Source: Paenochrobactrum glaciei (lineage in GTDB: Bacteria > Pseudomonadota > Alphaproteobacteria > Rhizobiales > Rhizobiaceae). From it: a stretch of DNA of 64,000 nucleotides. The notes under the pieces are model-generated. The model was not told the origin of the DNA, searched no databases, and saw nothing but the letters and a program-made list of their open reading frames with translations. A program made the translations under genes and the position numbers. This document shows, in pieces, positions 41,451 to 50,139 of this stretch (positions are counted from its first letter, which is position 1; each line of letters opens with the position of its first letter). The stretch is taken from NCBI RefSeq assembly GCF_039522165.1, contig NZ_BAAADE010000009.1:1-64000 (forward strand), written 5' to 3'.

Positions 41451-42887
41451 ATGTATTCTGAAAAACTGCAACTTCTGATCAATGGCCGTTGGATTGGTGA
41501 AGAAGGTGGTCGCAAGGGTGAAGATGTTTTCAACCCTGCTGACGAACAGGTGCTGGCACGTCTGCCGCATGCGACCCGCGATGATCTGGATGCGGCTTTG
41601 GATGCGGCGCAGAAAGCATTCCGCAGCTGGAAGAAAAGCTCGCCGATGGAGCGCTCCAAAATCATGCGCCGTGCCGGTGATCTGATCCGTGAACGTGCTG
41701 ATGAAATTGCCCGTAATATGACACTTGATCAGGGCAAGCCATTTGTGGAAGCGCGTGGCGAGATCATGGCTTGTGCCGATTTGCTTGACTGGCATGCAGA
41801 AGAAGGCCGCCGCATTTATGGTCGTGTCATTCCGGCTCGTGCTGAAAATGTACGTCAGCTTGTTGTGCGTGAGCCGATCGGCGTTTGTGTGGCTTTCACG
41901 CCGTGGAATTTTCCGGCCAATCAGGCAATCCGCAAAATTGCAGCCGCCATTGGTTCCGGTTGTACGCTTATTCTCAAAGGCCCTGAAGAAACACCAAGTG
42001 CAGTGGTGGCGCTGGCGCGCGCTATGCAGGATGCAGGTCTGCCGGATGGTTGTCTCAATCTGGTCTGGGGTGTACCGGCAGAAATTTCCAGCTATCTGAT
42101 TGCCTCGCCGATCACCGCTAAAGTGAGCTTCACCGGTTCGGTGCCGGTTGGCAAGCAGCTGGCTTCCTTAGCATCACTCCATATGAAGCGCTCGACAATG
42201 GAACTTGGCGGCCATGCGCCGGTGCTGATTTTCCCTGATGCGGATGTGGAACGCGCTGCCGATATTATGGCTGCTTCAAAGGTCAGAAATGCCGGTCAGG
42301 TTTGTGTTTCACCGACAAGGTTTTATGTGCATGAAAAAGTGCAGGAGCAGTTTTTGGAACGCTTCAGCGCCAATATTGCCAAGGTAAAAGTTGGGAATGG
42401 TCTGGATGCCGACAGCCAGATGGGGCCATTGGTCAATGCGCGTCGCGTTGAAGCGATTGATGGTTTTGTGCAGGAAGCACGCGGCAATGGTTCCAAGATC
42501 ATGTGCGGCGGCGAGCGCATCGGCAATCGCGGCCATTTCTATGCGCCGACAGTGGTGTTTAACCCGCCGGAAGATTCACGATTGATGACCGAAGAGCCGT
42601 TTGGCCCGATTGCAGCGGTGACCTCATTTAAAGATACCGATGATGTGCTGCGCCGTGCCAACAGCCTGCCATTTGGTCTGGCGTCTTATGTCTTCACCCA
42701 ATCCAGCAAGACCGTCACGCAAGTGTCGGACGGATTGGAAAGCGGCATGGTGACAATCAATCACTTAGGCCTTGCACTGCCGGAAACACCGTTCGGGGGC
42801 ATTAAAGATAGTGGCTATGGCAGCGAAGGCGGTTCGGAAGCTTTCGACGGCTATCTGATCACTAAATTCATCACGCAATTTGAATAA
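41451..42887 (+). CDS. NAD(P)-dependent aldehyde dehydrogenase
   Basis: A 478-residue aldehyde dehydrogenase: VCVAFTPWNFPANQAIRKIA, VSFTGSVPVGKQLASLASLH, the base glutamate in TMELGGHAPVLIF, and the nucleophile cysteine in VRNAGQVCVSPTRFYV. EEPFGPIAAVTSFKDTDDVL and NHLGLALPETPFGGIKDSGY close the fold. I took the ATG at 41451, six bases after GTGGAG. It would oxidise an aldehyde made by the aldolase or the thiamine enzyme. Confidence 0.9.
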   Translation: MYSEKLQLLINGRWIGEEGGRKGEDVFNPADEQVLARLPHATRDDLDAALDAAQKAFRSWKKSSPMERSKIMRRAGDLIRERADEIARNMTLDQGKPFVEARGEIMACADLLDWHAEEGRRIYGRVIPARAENVRQLVVREPIGVCVAFTPWNFPANQAIRKIAAAIGSGCTLILKGPEETPSAVVALARAMQDAGLPDGCLNLVWGVPAEISSYLIASPITAKVSFTGSVPVGKQLASLASLHMKRSTMELGGHAPVLIFPDADVERAADIMAASKVRNAGQVCVSPTRFYVHEKVQEQFLERFSANIAKVKVGNGLDADSQMGPLVNARRVEAIDGFVQEARGNGSKIMCGGERIGNRGHFYAPTVVFNPPEDSRLMTEEPFGPIAAVTSFKDTDDVLRRANSLPFGLASYVFTQSSKTVTQVSDGLESGMVTINHLGLALPETPFGGIKDSGYGSEGGSEAFDGYLITKFITQFE

Positions 42888-42915
42888 AAACCATAATAGT
42901 TTGGGAGGGACTAGC

Positions 42916-43920
42916 ATGAAAAAACTAACAACTCTGGCCGTGTTCTCGGCGCTTGCAGCCACAGTGTCGTTCAGCGGCACTGTGCAGGCCGCAGAAACCA
43001 TGCGTATTGCAGGTTCGCTGCGACCGGGCTCGATGATGGATGGCATTATCCAGACCTTCATCACCAACTTCAACAAGCAAGCCGGTGATGATTATAAAAT
43101 TGAATATCAGCTGGTTGCCAATGATCAGGAAATGACCCAGCAGGTAATCCGTGGTCGCTTGGAAATCGGCACTACCGGTCTTGCCGGTTCGGCTGTTTCT
43201 ATTCCGCCGGCTGCTGTACTTTCGATGCCTTATTTGTGGGACAATGACGCGCAGCGCCGTTGGGCAACTGACAATGTCGTGCGTCCGGCTCTGGAAAAAA
43301 TCTTTGAAGAAAACGGACTGGTGGTGATCGGTCTTGGTGATGCAGGCTGGTCAAACATGTTCTGTAAAACCACTTGCTCGACACCGGATGATATTGCCGG
43401 TCAGCGTTTCCGCATTCCACCGGCAGCATCGGCGCGTGCTTTCTGGCAAAATGTCGGTGTGAACGGCGTACAGCTCTCATTGCCGGATTTCTTCACCGGT
43501 TTGGAGCAGGGCATGGTTGAAGGCGGCGATCTGCCATTTACCTTCTATGTCACCACGCCTGCGGCGCAGTTTGCTAAAACCTATACGCAGACCCATCAAT
43601 ATCATCATGAGCAGATTTTCTTCGTCAATAAGCGCTTCTATGACGGTTTGCCTGCCGAAATTCAGGCACTGCTGAAAAGCTCGATGCCTTCAACTGATGA
43701 AATGCGCCAGCGTCAGGATGATGATGAAAAGGCACAGGTCAGCAAGTTTGAAGCTGATGGCGGCAAGTTTGTAACATTGAGCGAAGAGCAGCAAAAAGTC
43801 TGGGCTGACAAGGTGGGTGATACTCATTCAGCCCTTTTGAAAGATCTGCCTGCTGCTGCCACCACGCTTTATGAAGCGGTGCAGGACGGCAAGCGCCAAT
43901 ATGCCGAGAAGAATAAGTAA
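42916..43920 (+). CDS. TRAP transporter substrate-binding protein (DctP)
   Basis: A 334-residue DctP protein with a signal peptide ending VQAAE. The family arginine is in GQRFRIPPAASARAFWQNVG, followed by LSLPDFFTGLEQGMVEGGD. It has two close cysteines (MFCKTTCSTPDD) that could form a disulfide in the periplasm. The start follows a GGGAGGG site. Its arginine argues for a carboxylate or sulfonate substrate, which is hard to square with a neutral deoxypentose. Confidence 0.9.
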   Translation: MKKLTTLAVFSALAATVSFSGTVQAAETMRIAGSLRPGSMMDGIIQTFITNFNKQAGDDYKIEYQLVANDQEMTQQVIRGRLEIGTTGLAGSAVSIPPAAVLSMPYLWDNDAQRRWATDNVVRPALEKIFEENGLVVIGLGDAGWSNMFCKTTCSTPDDIAGQRFRIPPAASARAFWQNVGVNGVQLSLPDFFTGLEQGMVEGGDLPFTFYVTTPAAQFAKTYTQTHQYHHEQIFFVNKRFYDGLPAEIQALLKSSMPSTDEMRQRQDDDEKAQVSKFEADGGKFVTLSEEQQKVWADKVGDTHSALLKDLPAAATTLYEAVQDGKRQYAEKNK

Positions 43921-44001
43921 ATAGCCCTCATTTGCGGGTGGTTATTCCACCCGCAAACATGGGTCTTAAAGCCTTTAAACGAGCCATTTATGGAGCCTGT
44001 T

Positions 44002-44580
44002 ATGACTGATAAGCCTATCAGCCGCTTTCCTGTGCCTGAATTAAAAGATCTGCCGGAAGATATTGCTGCACGCATCAAAGATGTGAGCGATAAATCCGGT
44101 TTTATCCCGAATGTGTTTTTGGTGCTAGCACATCGTCCTGATGAATTCAGAGCGTTTATGGCTTATCATGATGCTTTGATGGAACGCCCTAGTAATCTCA
44201 CCATTGCTGAGCGTGAGATGATTGTGGTTGCCACCAGCACCGTCAATCAGTGCCAATATTGCGTTGTTGCTCATGGGGCGATTTTGCGTATCCGTGCGAA
44301 AAACCCGCTGATTGCCGATCAGGTTGCACTGAATTTCCGCAAAGCCGATATTACGCCGCGCCAGAAAGCGATGCTCGAATTTGCTTCGAAAGTGTCGGCA
44401 CGCGCTTATGAAGTAGGGGAAGATGATTTCGATACACTGAAATCTCATGGCTTCACCGAAGAAGACATCTGGGACATGACCGCGATTACCGCATTCTTTG
44501 GCATGTCAAACCGTATTGCCAATGTCACCAGCATGCGCCCGAATGACGAATTTTACATGCTTGGCCGCACCCAGAAATAA
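44002..44580 (+). CDS. AhpD/carboxymuconolactone-decarboxylase-like peroxidase-related protein
   Basis: A 192-residue alkylhydroperoxidase-like protein. The redox pair is in STVNQCQYCVVAHGAI (CxxC with a following histidine), typical of AhpD-type enzymes; GMSNRIANVTSMRPNDEFYM is the usual tail of the 'peroxidase-related' subgroup. It would protect the pathway from peroxides or thiol-reactive products; its exact role is unknown. The start at 44002 has a GGAG site; an in-frame ATG lies 12 bases earlier. Confidence 0.8.
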   Translation: MTDKPISRFPVPELKDLPEDIAARIKDVSDKSGFIPNVFLVLAHRPDEFRAFMAYHDALMERPSNLTIAEREMIVVATSTVNQCQYCVVAHGAILRIRAKNPLIADQVALNFRKADITPRQKAMLEFASKVSARAYEVGEDDFDTLKSHGFTEEDIWDMTAITAFFGMSNRIANVTSMRPNDEFYMLGRTQK

Positions 44581-44610
44581 GCCTGTAGCATTAAGACGGA
44601 AGAGTACGAT

Positions 44611-45606
44611 ATGACAAATTCATTCAATGCGATGGTTATTGAGGATGTTGATGGCAAGCCGCGCGCCAGCATCAAAACATTGAGCCTTAACGACCTGCCC
44701 GATCACGATGTGCTGGTAGAAATTTCCCATTCCAGCCTCAATTATAAAGATGGTTTGGCAATTTCCGGTAAGGGACGCATTGCACGTCGTCTGCCTATGG
44801 TTGGTGGCATTGATCTGGCAGGAACCGTGGTGGAAAGCCGTTCTGACCTCTGGAAAACCGGTGACCGCGTTGTGGTCAATGGCTGGGGTCTGTCGGAAAC
44901 AGAATGGGGCGGTTATTCGCGCTTTCAGCGTATCAAGCCGGAACATCTGACCCGTTTGCCGGATGCGTTCACACCGGAACAGGCGATGGCGATCGGCACT
45001 GCCGGTTATACTGCTGCTTTGTGCGTCAATGCTTTGGAAGACTGGGGCATGATTGAAAAGCAAGGCCGTGAAGTGCTGGTAACCGGCGCTGCCGGTGGTG
45101 TGGGTTCGGTATCGGTCGCACTTCTTGCTGCGCGTGGCTATAATGTGACTGCTTCAACAGGCCGTCCTGAAAGCCATGATTATTTGAGCAAGCTTGGTGC
45201 TTCTGCTTTTGTTGATCGTGCGTCACTTTCAGAAAAAGCAGGGCCTTTGCAGAAAGAGCGTTGGGGCGGTGCGGTGGATTCCGTTGGCTCCACAACTCTT
45301 GCCAATGTCTTGGCACAAACCGTTTATGGTGGCGGTGTTGCAGCCTGCGGCCTTGCCGGTGGTGCCGATTTACCGGCAACGGTTCTGCCGCATATCCTGC
45401 GCAATGTAGCACTTTTGGGTGTGGATTCCGTGATGGCTCCGGCCAATAAACGTGAACGCGCGTGGAAGCTGCTGGCGGAAAGCCTCGATCATAAGCTCTT
45501 GGCCGATATGACAACGGTTGAACCAATGTCTGCGCTGCCGCGTTTGGCTGATGATATTTTGGCCGGTAAAACGCAAGGACGTGTAGTGATCAAAATTGAT
45601 GGTTAG
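44611..45606 (+). CDS. AcuI/YhdH-family acrylyl-CoA reductase-like oxidoreductase
   Basis: A 331-residue medium-chain reductase of the YhdH/AcuI branch: HSSLNYKDGLAISGKGRIAR, PMVGGIDLAGTVVESRSDLW, the NADPH loop EVLVTGAAGGVGSVSVALLA, and LLGVDSVMAPANKRERAWKL. AcuI reduces acryloyl-CoA to propionyl-CoA. Beside acyl-CoA-forming enzymes this points to a 2-enoyl-CoA intermediate, or to clearing of toxic acryloyl-CoA. Confidence 0.88.
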   Translation: MTNSFNAMVIEDVDGKPRASIKTLSLNDLPDHDVLVEISHSSLNYKDGLAISGKGRIARRLPMVGGIDLAGTVVESRSDLWKTGDRVVVNGWGLSETEWGGYSRFQRIKPEHLTRLPDAFTPEQAMAIGTAGYTAALCVNALEDWGMIEKQGREVLVTGAAGGVGSVSVALLAARGYNVTASTGRPESHDYLSKLGASAFVDRASLSEKAGPLQKERWGGAVDSVGSTTLANVLAQTVYGGGVAACGLAGGADLPATVLPHILRNVALLGVDSVMAPANKRERAWKLLAESLDHKLLADMTTVEPMSALPRLADDILAGKTQGRVVIKIDG

Positions 45607-45671
45607 TTTATAATCTCAATCTGATCGGGAGCATGGCTTGTGCGGGCCTGGGGAGGCCGGGGAGAGTATGA

Positions 45672-47309
45672 ATGAACGCGTTTGAAATGAATTTGGATAA
45701 GTGTGCTGCCAATTATCAGCCTCTGAGCCCGATCGGCTATCTTGAACGGGCGGCAACGACCTTTCCGGATCAGCTCGCCGTGGTGCATGGCAATATTAAA
45801 CACACTTATCGCAGTTTCTGGAAACGCTGCAAACAGTTAGCGGCTGCGCTCAATCATCAAGGATTGGGCAAAGGCGATACGGTTTCGGTCATGCTCTCCA
45901 ACACGCCGCCAATGCTGGAGGCACATTACGGTGTGCCAATGGCAAAGGCGGTGCTGCACTCAATCAATACCAGACTTGATGCCGCCTCTATTGCTTTTCA
46001 GCTCGACCATGCGGAAACAAAAATCCTCATCGTTGATCGCGAATTTGCCGATGTCACGGCAAAGGCTTTGTCTTTGGCGAAGATTAAGCCAATTGTCATC
46101 GATTATGATGATACGGAATATCCTGAGGATGCGCCGCAGCCAAAAGGGGCAAAAATCGGCACGCTCGATTATGAGGCTTTTGTCAGTGCAGGGGATCCGG
46201 ATTTCATCTGGTTGCAGCCGGATGATGAATGGGATGCGCTGTCGTTAAACTATAGTTCCGGCACGACCGGCGACCCGAAAGGCGTTGTCTATCATCATCG
46301 TGGTGCAGCGCTGATGTGTTTTGGCAATACGCTTAACACCAATATGCCACGGCATCCGGTTTATCTTTGGACATTGCCGATGTTCCATTGCAATGGCTGG
46401 TCATTTCCGTGGACGATTGCGTTGCAGGCGGGCACGCATATTTGTTTGCGTTGGGTGCGGGCAAAGCCGATTTATGAAGCGATTGCCACTTATAAAGTGA
46501 CGCATTTATGTGGCGCTCCGGTGGTGATGTCCATTCTCATCAATGCCAAGGATGAGGAACGAACCCGCTTTGACCATACGGTTATTTTCAACACTGCTGC
46601 GGCTCCACCGCCGGAAACCGTGCTGACCCGCATGAGCGAGGCTGGTTTTAACGTCACCCACATTTATGGCTTAACTGAAACCTATGGGCCAAGTGTCGTA
46701 AACGAATGGCATCAGGATTGGGATCATCTGACGTCGCCGGAGCGTGCCAGTTTGAAAGCGCGTCAGGGTGTGCGCTCACCAGTGTTGGATGCTTTGTCAG
46801 TGCGTGATCCTGAAACAATGGAAGTTGTGCCGGCAGATGGCGAAACATTGGGCGAGATCATGTTGCGCGGCAATGTAGTGATGAAGGGTTATTTGAAAAA
46901 CCCTAAAGCGACACAAGAGGCCTTTAAAGGTGGCTGGTATCATACCGGTGATCTGGGTGTGATGCATAAGGATGGCTATGTGCAGCTGAAAGACCGCTCG
47001 AAAGATATTATTATCTCCGGCGGCGAGAATATTTCTTCCGTGGAAGTGGAAGAAGCACTCTATAAACATCCAGCCATCAGCCTTTGTGGTGTGGTGGCCA
47101 AGCCTCATGAAAAATGGGGCGAAGTGCCGGTTGCTTTTGTTGAACTAAAAGCAGGTGTGAGCGCGACGGAAGCTGAACTTTTAAGCCATATGGCTGAATT
47201 GCTGGCACCGTTTAAACGGCCGAAAGAAATTTTCTTTATGGAGATTCCAAAAACCTCTACCGGCAAAATTCAAAAATTCCAGCTACGCGCTTTTATTGCG
47301 CAGCAATAA
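45672..47309 (+). CDS. Acyl-CoA ligase (AMP-forming), DmdB-like
   Basis: A 545-residue adenylate-forming ligase. The ATP motif is LNYSSGTTGDPKGVVYHHRG, followed by IYGLTETYGPSVVNEWHQDW, WYHTGDLGVMHKDGYVQLKD, IISGGENISSVEVEEALYKH, and the C-terminal lysine in PKTSTGKIQKFQLR. The text is close to medium/short-chain ligases such as DmdB, which activates 3-(methylthio)propionate. It is the last gene of the operon, with a terminator right after it. A methylthio-acid substrate would fit mtnK and the aldolase but is not proven. Confidence 0.88.
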   Translation: MNAFEMNLDKCAANYQPLSPIGYLERAATTFPDQLAVVHGNIKHTYRSFWKRCKQLAAALNHQGLGKGDTVSVMLSNTPPMLEAHYGVPMAKAVLHSINTRLDAASIAFQLDHAETKILIVDREFADVTAKALSLAKIKPIVIDYDDTEYPEDAPQPKGAKIGTLDYEAFVSAGDPDFIWLQPDDEWDALSLNYSSGTTGDPKGVVYHHRGAALMCFGNTLNTNMPRHPVYLWTLPMFHCNGWSFPWTIALQAGTHICLRWVRAKPIYEAIATYKVTHLCGAPVVMSILINAKDEERTRFDHTVIFNTAAAPPPETVLTRMSEAGFNVTHIYGLTETYGPSVVNEWHQDWDHLTSPERASLKARQGVRSPVLDALSVRDPETMEVVPADGETLGEIMLRGNVVMKGYLKNPKATQEAFKGGWYHTGDLGVMHKDGYVQLKDRSKDIIISGGENISSVEVEEALYKHPAISLCGVVAKPHEKWGEVPVAFVELKAGVSATEAELLSHMAELLAPFKRPKEIFFMEIPKTSTGKIQKFQLRAFIAQQ

Positions 47310-47331
47310 AGAAAAGCAATTTTAGTTAGAT

Positions 47332-47364
47332 GAAAGCTCGCGTTTTTCAACGCGGGCTTTTTCG
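47332..47364 (+). terminator. Rho-independent terminator of the 13-gene operon
   Basis: AAAGCTCGCGTT pairs with AACGCGGGCTTT around a TTTC loop and is followed by TTTCG and more Ts. It lies 23 bases after the ligase stop codon and closes the operon. Confidence 0.88.
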
Positions 47365-47403
47365 TTTTTGCAAGAGTAATTCTGCCTTGACAACAATGCC
47401 TGA

Positions 47404-47441
47404 TGTAATATTGTAACGCCGTTAAATGTAACGTAATAACA
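47404..47441 (+). promoter_or_regulatory. Candidate Zur boxes before aztD
   Basis: TGTAACGTAATAACA (47427-47441) resembles the alphaproteobacterial Zur pattern TGTTATNNNATAACA (right half perfect); TGTAATATTGTAACG (47404-47418) is a weaker copy 23 bases upstream. Downstream genes are zinc-homeostasis types, which supports the assignment. Confidence 0.5.
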
Positions 47442-47596
47442 TTATATATTGATGGCACATCGGCAGTTAAATCTGTTTATGTGATCGGAAAATCGTGTCT
47501 GGAGGCGTGGTTTATCAATAAATATGTAATGTTAGCACGTATCATTAAGGTTTGATCGATGACGATCTGTGACAATAAATTATGGAGAACCCGCAT

Positions 47597-48835
47597 ATGG
47601 GCGTGCCCCTCATTCGCAAACATCTGCTGGCAGCAGCAGCATCCGTTATTCTTTTTGCCGCTCCTCATGCGCAGGCACATGAAAGCCATGACACTAATGA
47701 AGCATGGCGTTTGTTCATTGCTGATCATACCAAGCCGGTTGTCCGCGCGATTGATTTCAGCACTGGTAAAGAGCTGGGCAGTTTTGAAACCAAAGGCCCT
47801 GCCAGCCTGACGGCAAGCGCTTCAGGACAGATCATCTATGCCACACAATCAGATGATGATTTTGTCAATATTATCCAGTCCGGCATTAAGTTTTCCGATC
47901 ACGGTGACCATCGTGATCTGGATGTGTCTGATGTTAAATTGTCGGGCGTCACTTTTGAAGGTAAGCGGCCATTCCATGTTGTGCCGCATGGCGATCATGC
48001 AATTTTATTTTATGATCGTGGCGGCAAAGCCGAGATTATCAATGAAGCCGCATTGCTGGAAGATAAGGCAGATGTGCGAGAGCTGGATACGCTCAAACCG
48101 CATCACGGTGTTGCCGTTACAATGGGTCGCCATATTTTAATGTCGGTGCCTGATACAGAAGTGGAAACAAAACCGGATGCACTGCCACCGCGCGTGGGGG
48201 TGCGGATTTTGGATGAAAACAACCAGCAGGTTGGCGGTATAGAAAAATGCACCGATCTGCATGGTGAGGCAATGTCTGCGCGTCTCGCGGCTTTCGGCTG
48301 TAAAGAAGGTGTACTGATTGCCAAGCCAAACGGTTCAGATGCGCCGCAATTACAGATGCTTGCCTATCCGAAAGATTTTCCGGCTGGCTATACCGGCACA
48401 TTGCTGGGTGGTAAAACCATGCAGTTTTTCCTCGGTAATTACGGCGAAGACAAGCTGGTGCTGATTGATCCGGAAGATGCAAATCCTTACCGTCTGGTGG
48501 AATTGCCAACACGTCGAGTGGATTTTATTCTTGATCCGGCTAACCCGAAAAACGCTTATATCCTGACAGAAGATGGCAATCTTCATGTGCTGGATGTGTT
48601 GAAGGGTGTAATTTCACGCTCCGCGAAAGTGACGGAACCATACAGCAAAGACGGCCATTGGCGTGATCCGCGTCCGCGTCTGGCGGTAGCCGATGGTGAA
48701 ATTGCCATCACTGATCCTCGCCATTCTTTAGTGCGTGTGGTTGATCCGGAAAGCTTGAAAGAAACCCGCACTATTGCCGTGGAGGGCATGCCTTTTTCCA
48801 TCGTGGCAGTGGGCGGCTCCGGCGCATCGCACTGA
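47597..48835 (+). CDS. aztD: Periplasmic zinc chaperone, AztD-like
   Basis: A 412-residue secreted protein with a signal peptide ending PHAQAHE. Rich in His/Asp clusters: HESHDTNEAWRLFIADH, FSDHGDHRDLDVSDV and VPHGDHAILFYDRGG; the rest is a beta-propeller-like repeat of short strands (VGVRILDENNQQVGGIEKCT; DKLVLIDPEDANPYRLVELP). It matches AztD, which hands zinc to the AztC binding protein of the AztABC importer. No aztABC genes are in the window. The ATG at 47597 follows GGAG nine bases before. The COG0523 GTPase follows. Confidence 0.85.
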   Translation: MGVPLIRKHLLAAAASVILFAAPHAQAHESHDTNEAWRLFIADHTKPVVRAIDFSTGKELGSFETKGPASLTASASGQIIYATQSDDDFVNIIQSGIKFSDHGDHRDLDVSDVKLSGVTFEGKRPFHVVPHGDHAILFYDRGGKAEIINEAALLEDKADVRELDTLKPHHGVAVTMGRHILMSVPDTEVETKPDALPPRVGVRILDENNQQVGGIEKCTDLHGEAMSARLAAFGCKEGVLIAKPNGSDAPQLQMLAYPKDFPAGYTGTLLGGKTMQFFLGNYGEDKLVLIDPEDANPYRLVELPTRRVDFILDPANPKNAYILTEDGNLHVLDVLKGVISRSAKVTEPYSKDGHWRDPRPRLAVADGEIAITDPRHSLVRVVDPESLKETRTIAVEGMPFSIVAVGGSGASH

Positions 48836-48939
48836 TTATACAATGAAAATTTGCGCTCACCACGGCTGATCCCGGTGGTGAGCGCGCAATCTTGCTTTTG
48901 CATCAAGCATGTTTGTCTTTGACAGATTGAAGATTTGAA

Positions 48940-50133
48940 ATGGCCAAAAAATTACCCGTAACTGTCCTTTCCGGCTTTTTAGGCGCCGGAAAAACCACTT
49001 TGCTCAACCATATTTTAGCCAATCGGGAAGGCATCCGCATTGCGCTCATTGTCAATGATATGAGCGAAGTGAATATTGATGCTTCCCTTGTGCGCAATGG
49101 CGAGGCCAATCTCTCCCGTACGCAGGAGCAATTGGTGGAAATGACCAATGGCTGTATTTGCTGCACTTTGCGTGATGATCTTTTAACTGAAGTGCGTTCT
49201 CTGGCTGAACAAAACCGGTTTGATTATCTGCTGATTGAATCTACCGGCATTGCAGAGCCTTTGCCTGTTGCGGCTACGTTTGATTTTCGTGATGAAAACG
49301 GTTTTAGTCTTTCTGATGTGGCAGAACTCGACACTATGGTGACGGTGGTTGATGCTGCCAATCTTTTGAAAGATTACAGCTCTGCCGATTTTTTAAGTGA
49401 TCGTGGCGAAACGGCAGGCGAGGGGGATGAGCGTACTTTGGTTGATCTGCTGGTTGAGCAGATCGAATTTGCCAATGTGATTGTGCTCAATAAAGCGGGG
49501 CTTGCTTCACCTCAGCAATTGGATGCAGCACGTAAAATTATTGTCGCTCTTAATCCTGATGCGCGTATGATTGAGACGGATTTCGGCCGTGTTGCAGTCA
49601 AAGATGTGCTGGGAACCGGCCTGTTTGATTTTGCCAAGGCTGAGCAAAACCCGCTATGGTTTAAAGAACTGCATGGCTTTAAAGACCATATTCCGGAAAC
49701 GGAAGAATATGGCATCCGTTCTTTTGTCTATCGTGCCAAGCGGCCTTTTGATCCGATGCTGTTTCAGGCTTTTATCAATGAGCCTTGGGCGGGCGTGGTG
49801 CGTGCCAAAGGTTTTTTCTGGCTGGCGACACAACCCAATCGGGTGGGTGAAATCAGTCAGGCGGGTGCATTGGTGCGTACATCGAAATTGGGGCTTTGGT
49901 GGGCAAGTGTGCCGCGGGAGCGCTGGCCAAATGATCCGGCATTTGAGCAATTAATGCAGCCTTACTTGCATCCCGTATGGGGTGACCGGCGGCAGGAAAT
50001 TGTTTTTATCGGCACCGATCCGATGGATGAAGCAAAAATCAGTGCGGCACTGGATGCCTGTTTGCTGGAGACAGACAGTTTCACACCTGAACTTTGGCGT
50101 GATCTGTCTGACTCATTCAGCAATTGGAATTAG
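48940..50133 (+). CDS. COG0523 (CobW/ZigA-like) GTPase metallochaperone
   Basis: A 397-residue G3E GTPase: Walker A SGFLGAGKTTLLNHILANR, the metal motif NGCICCTLRDDL (CxCC), the switch ESTGIAEPLPVAATF, the base motif VLNKAG, and the C-terminal CobW domain (YGIRSFVYRAKRPFDPMLFQ; VRAKGFFWLA). With a Zur-like box and aztD upstream it is most likely a zinc chaperone of the ZigA/YciC type rather than CobW. The 3' end is only 6 bases from the converging outer-membrane gene. Confidence 0.9.
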   Translation: MAKKLPVTVLSGFLGAGKTTLLNHILANREGIRIALIVNDMSEVNIDASLVRNGEANLSRTQEQLVEMTNGCICCTLRDDLLTEVRSLAEQNRFDYLLIESTGIAEPLPVAATFDFRDENGFSLSDVAELDTMVTVVDAANLLKDYSSADFLSDRGETAGEGDERTLVDLLVEQIEFANVIVLNKAGLASPQQLDAARKIIVALNPDARMIETDFGRVAVKDVLGTGLFDFAKAEQNPLWFKELHGFKDHIPETEEYGIRSFVYRAKRPFDPMLFQAFINEPWAGVVRAKGFFWLATQPNRVGEISQAGALVRTSKLGLWWASVPRERWPNDPAFEQLMQPYLHPVWGDRRQEIVFIGTDPMDEAKISAALDACLLETDSFTPELWRDLSDSFSNWN

Positions 50134-50139
50134 CCTTTG

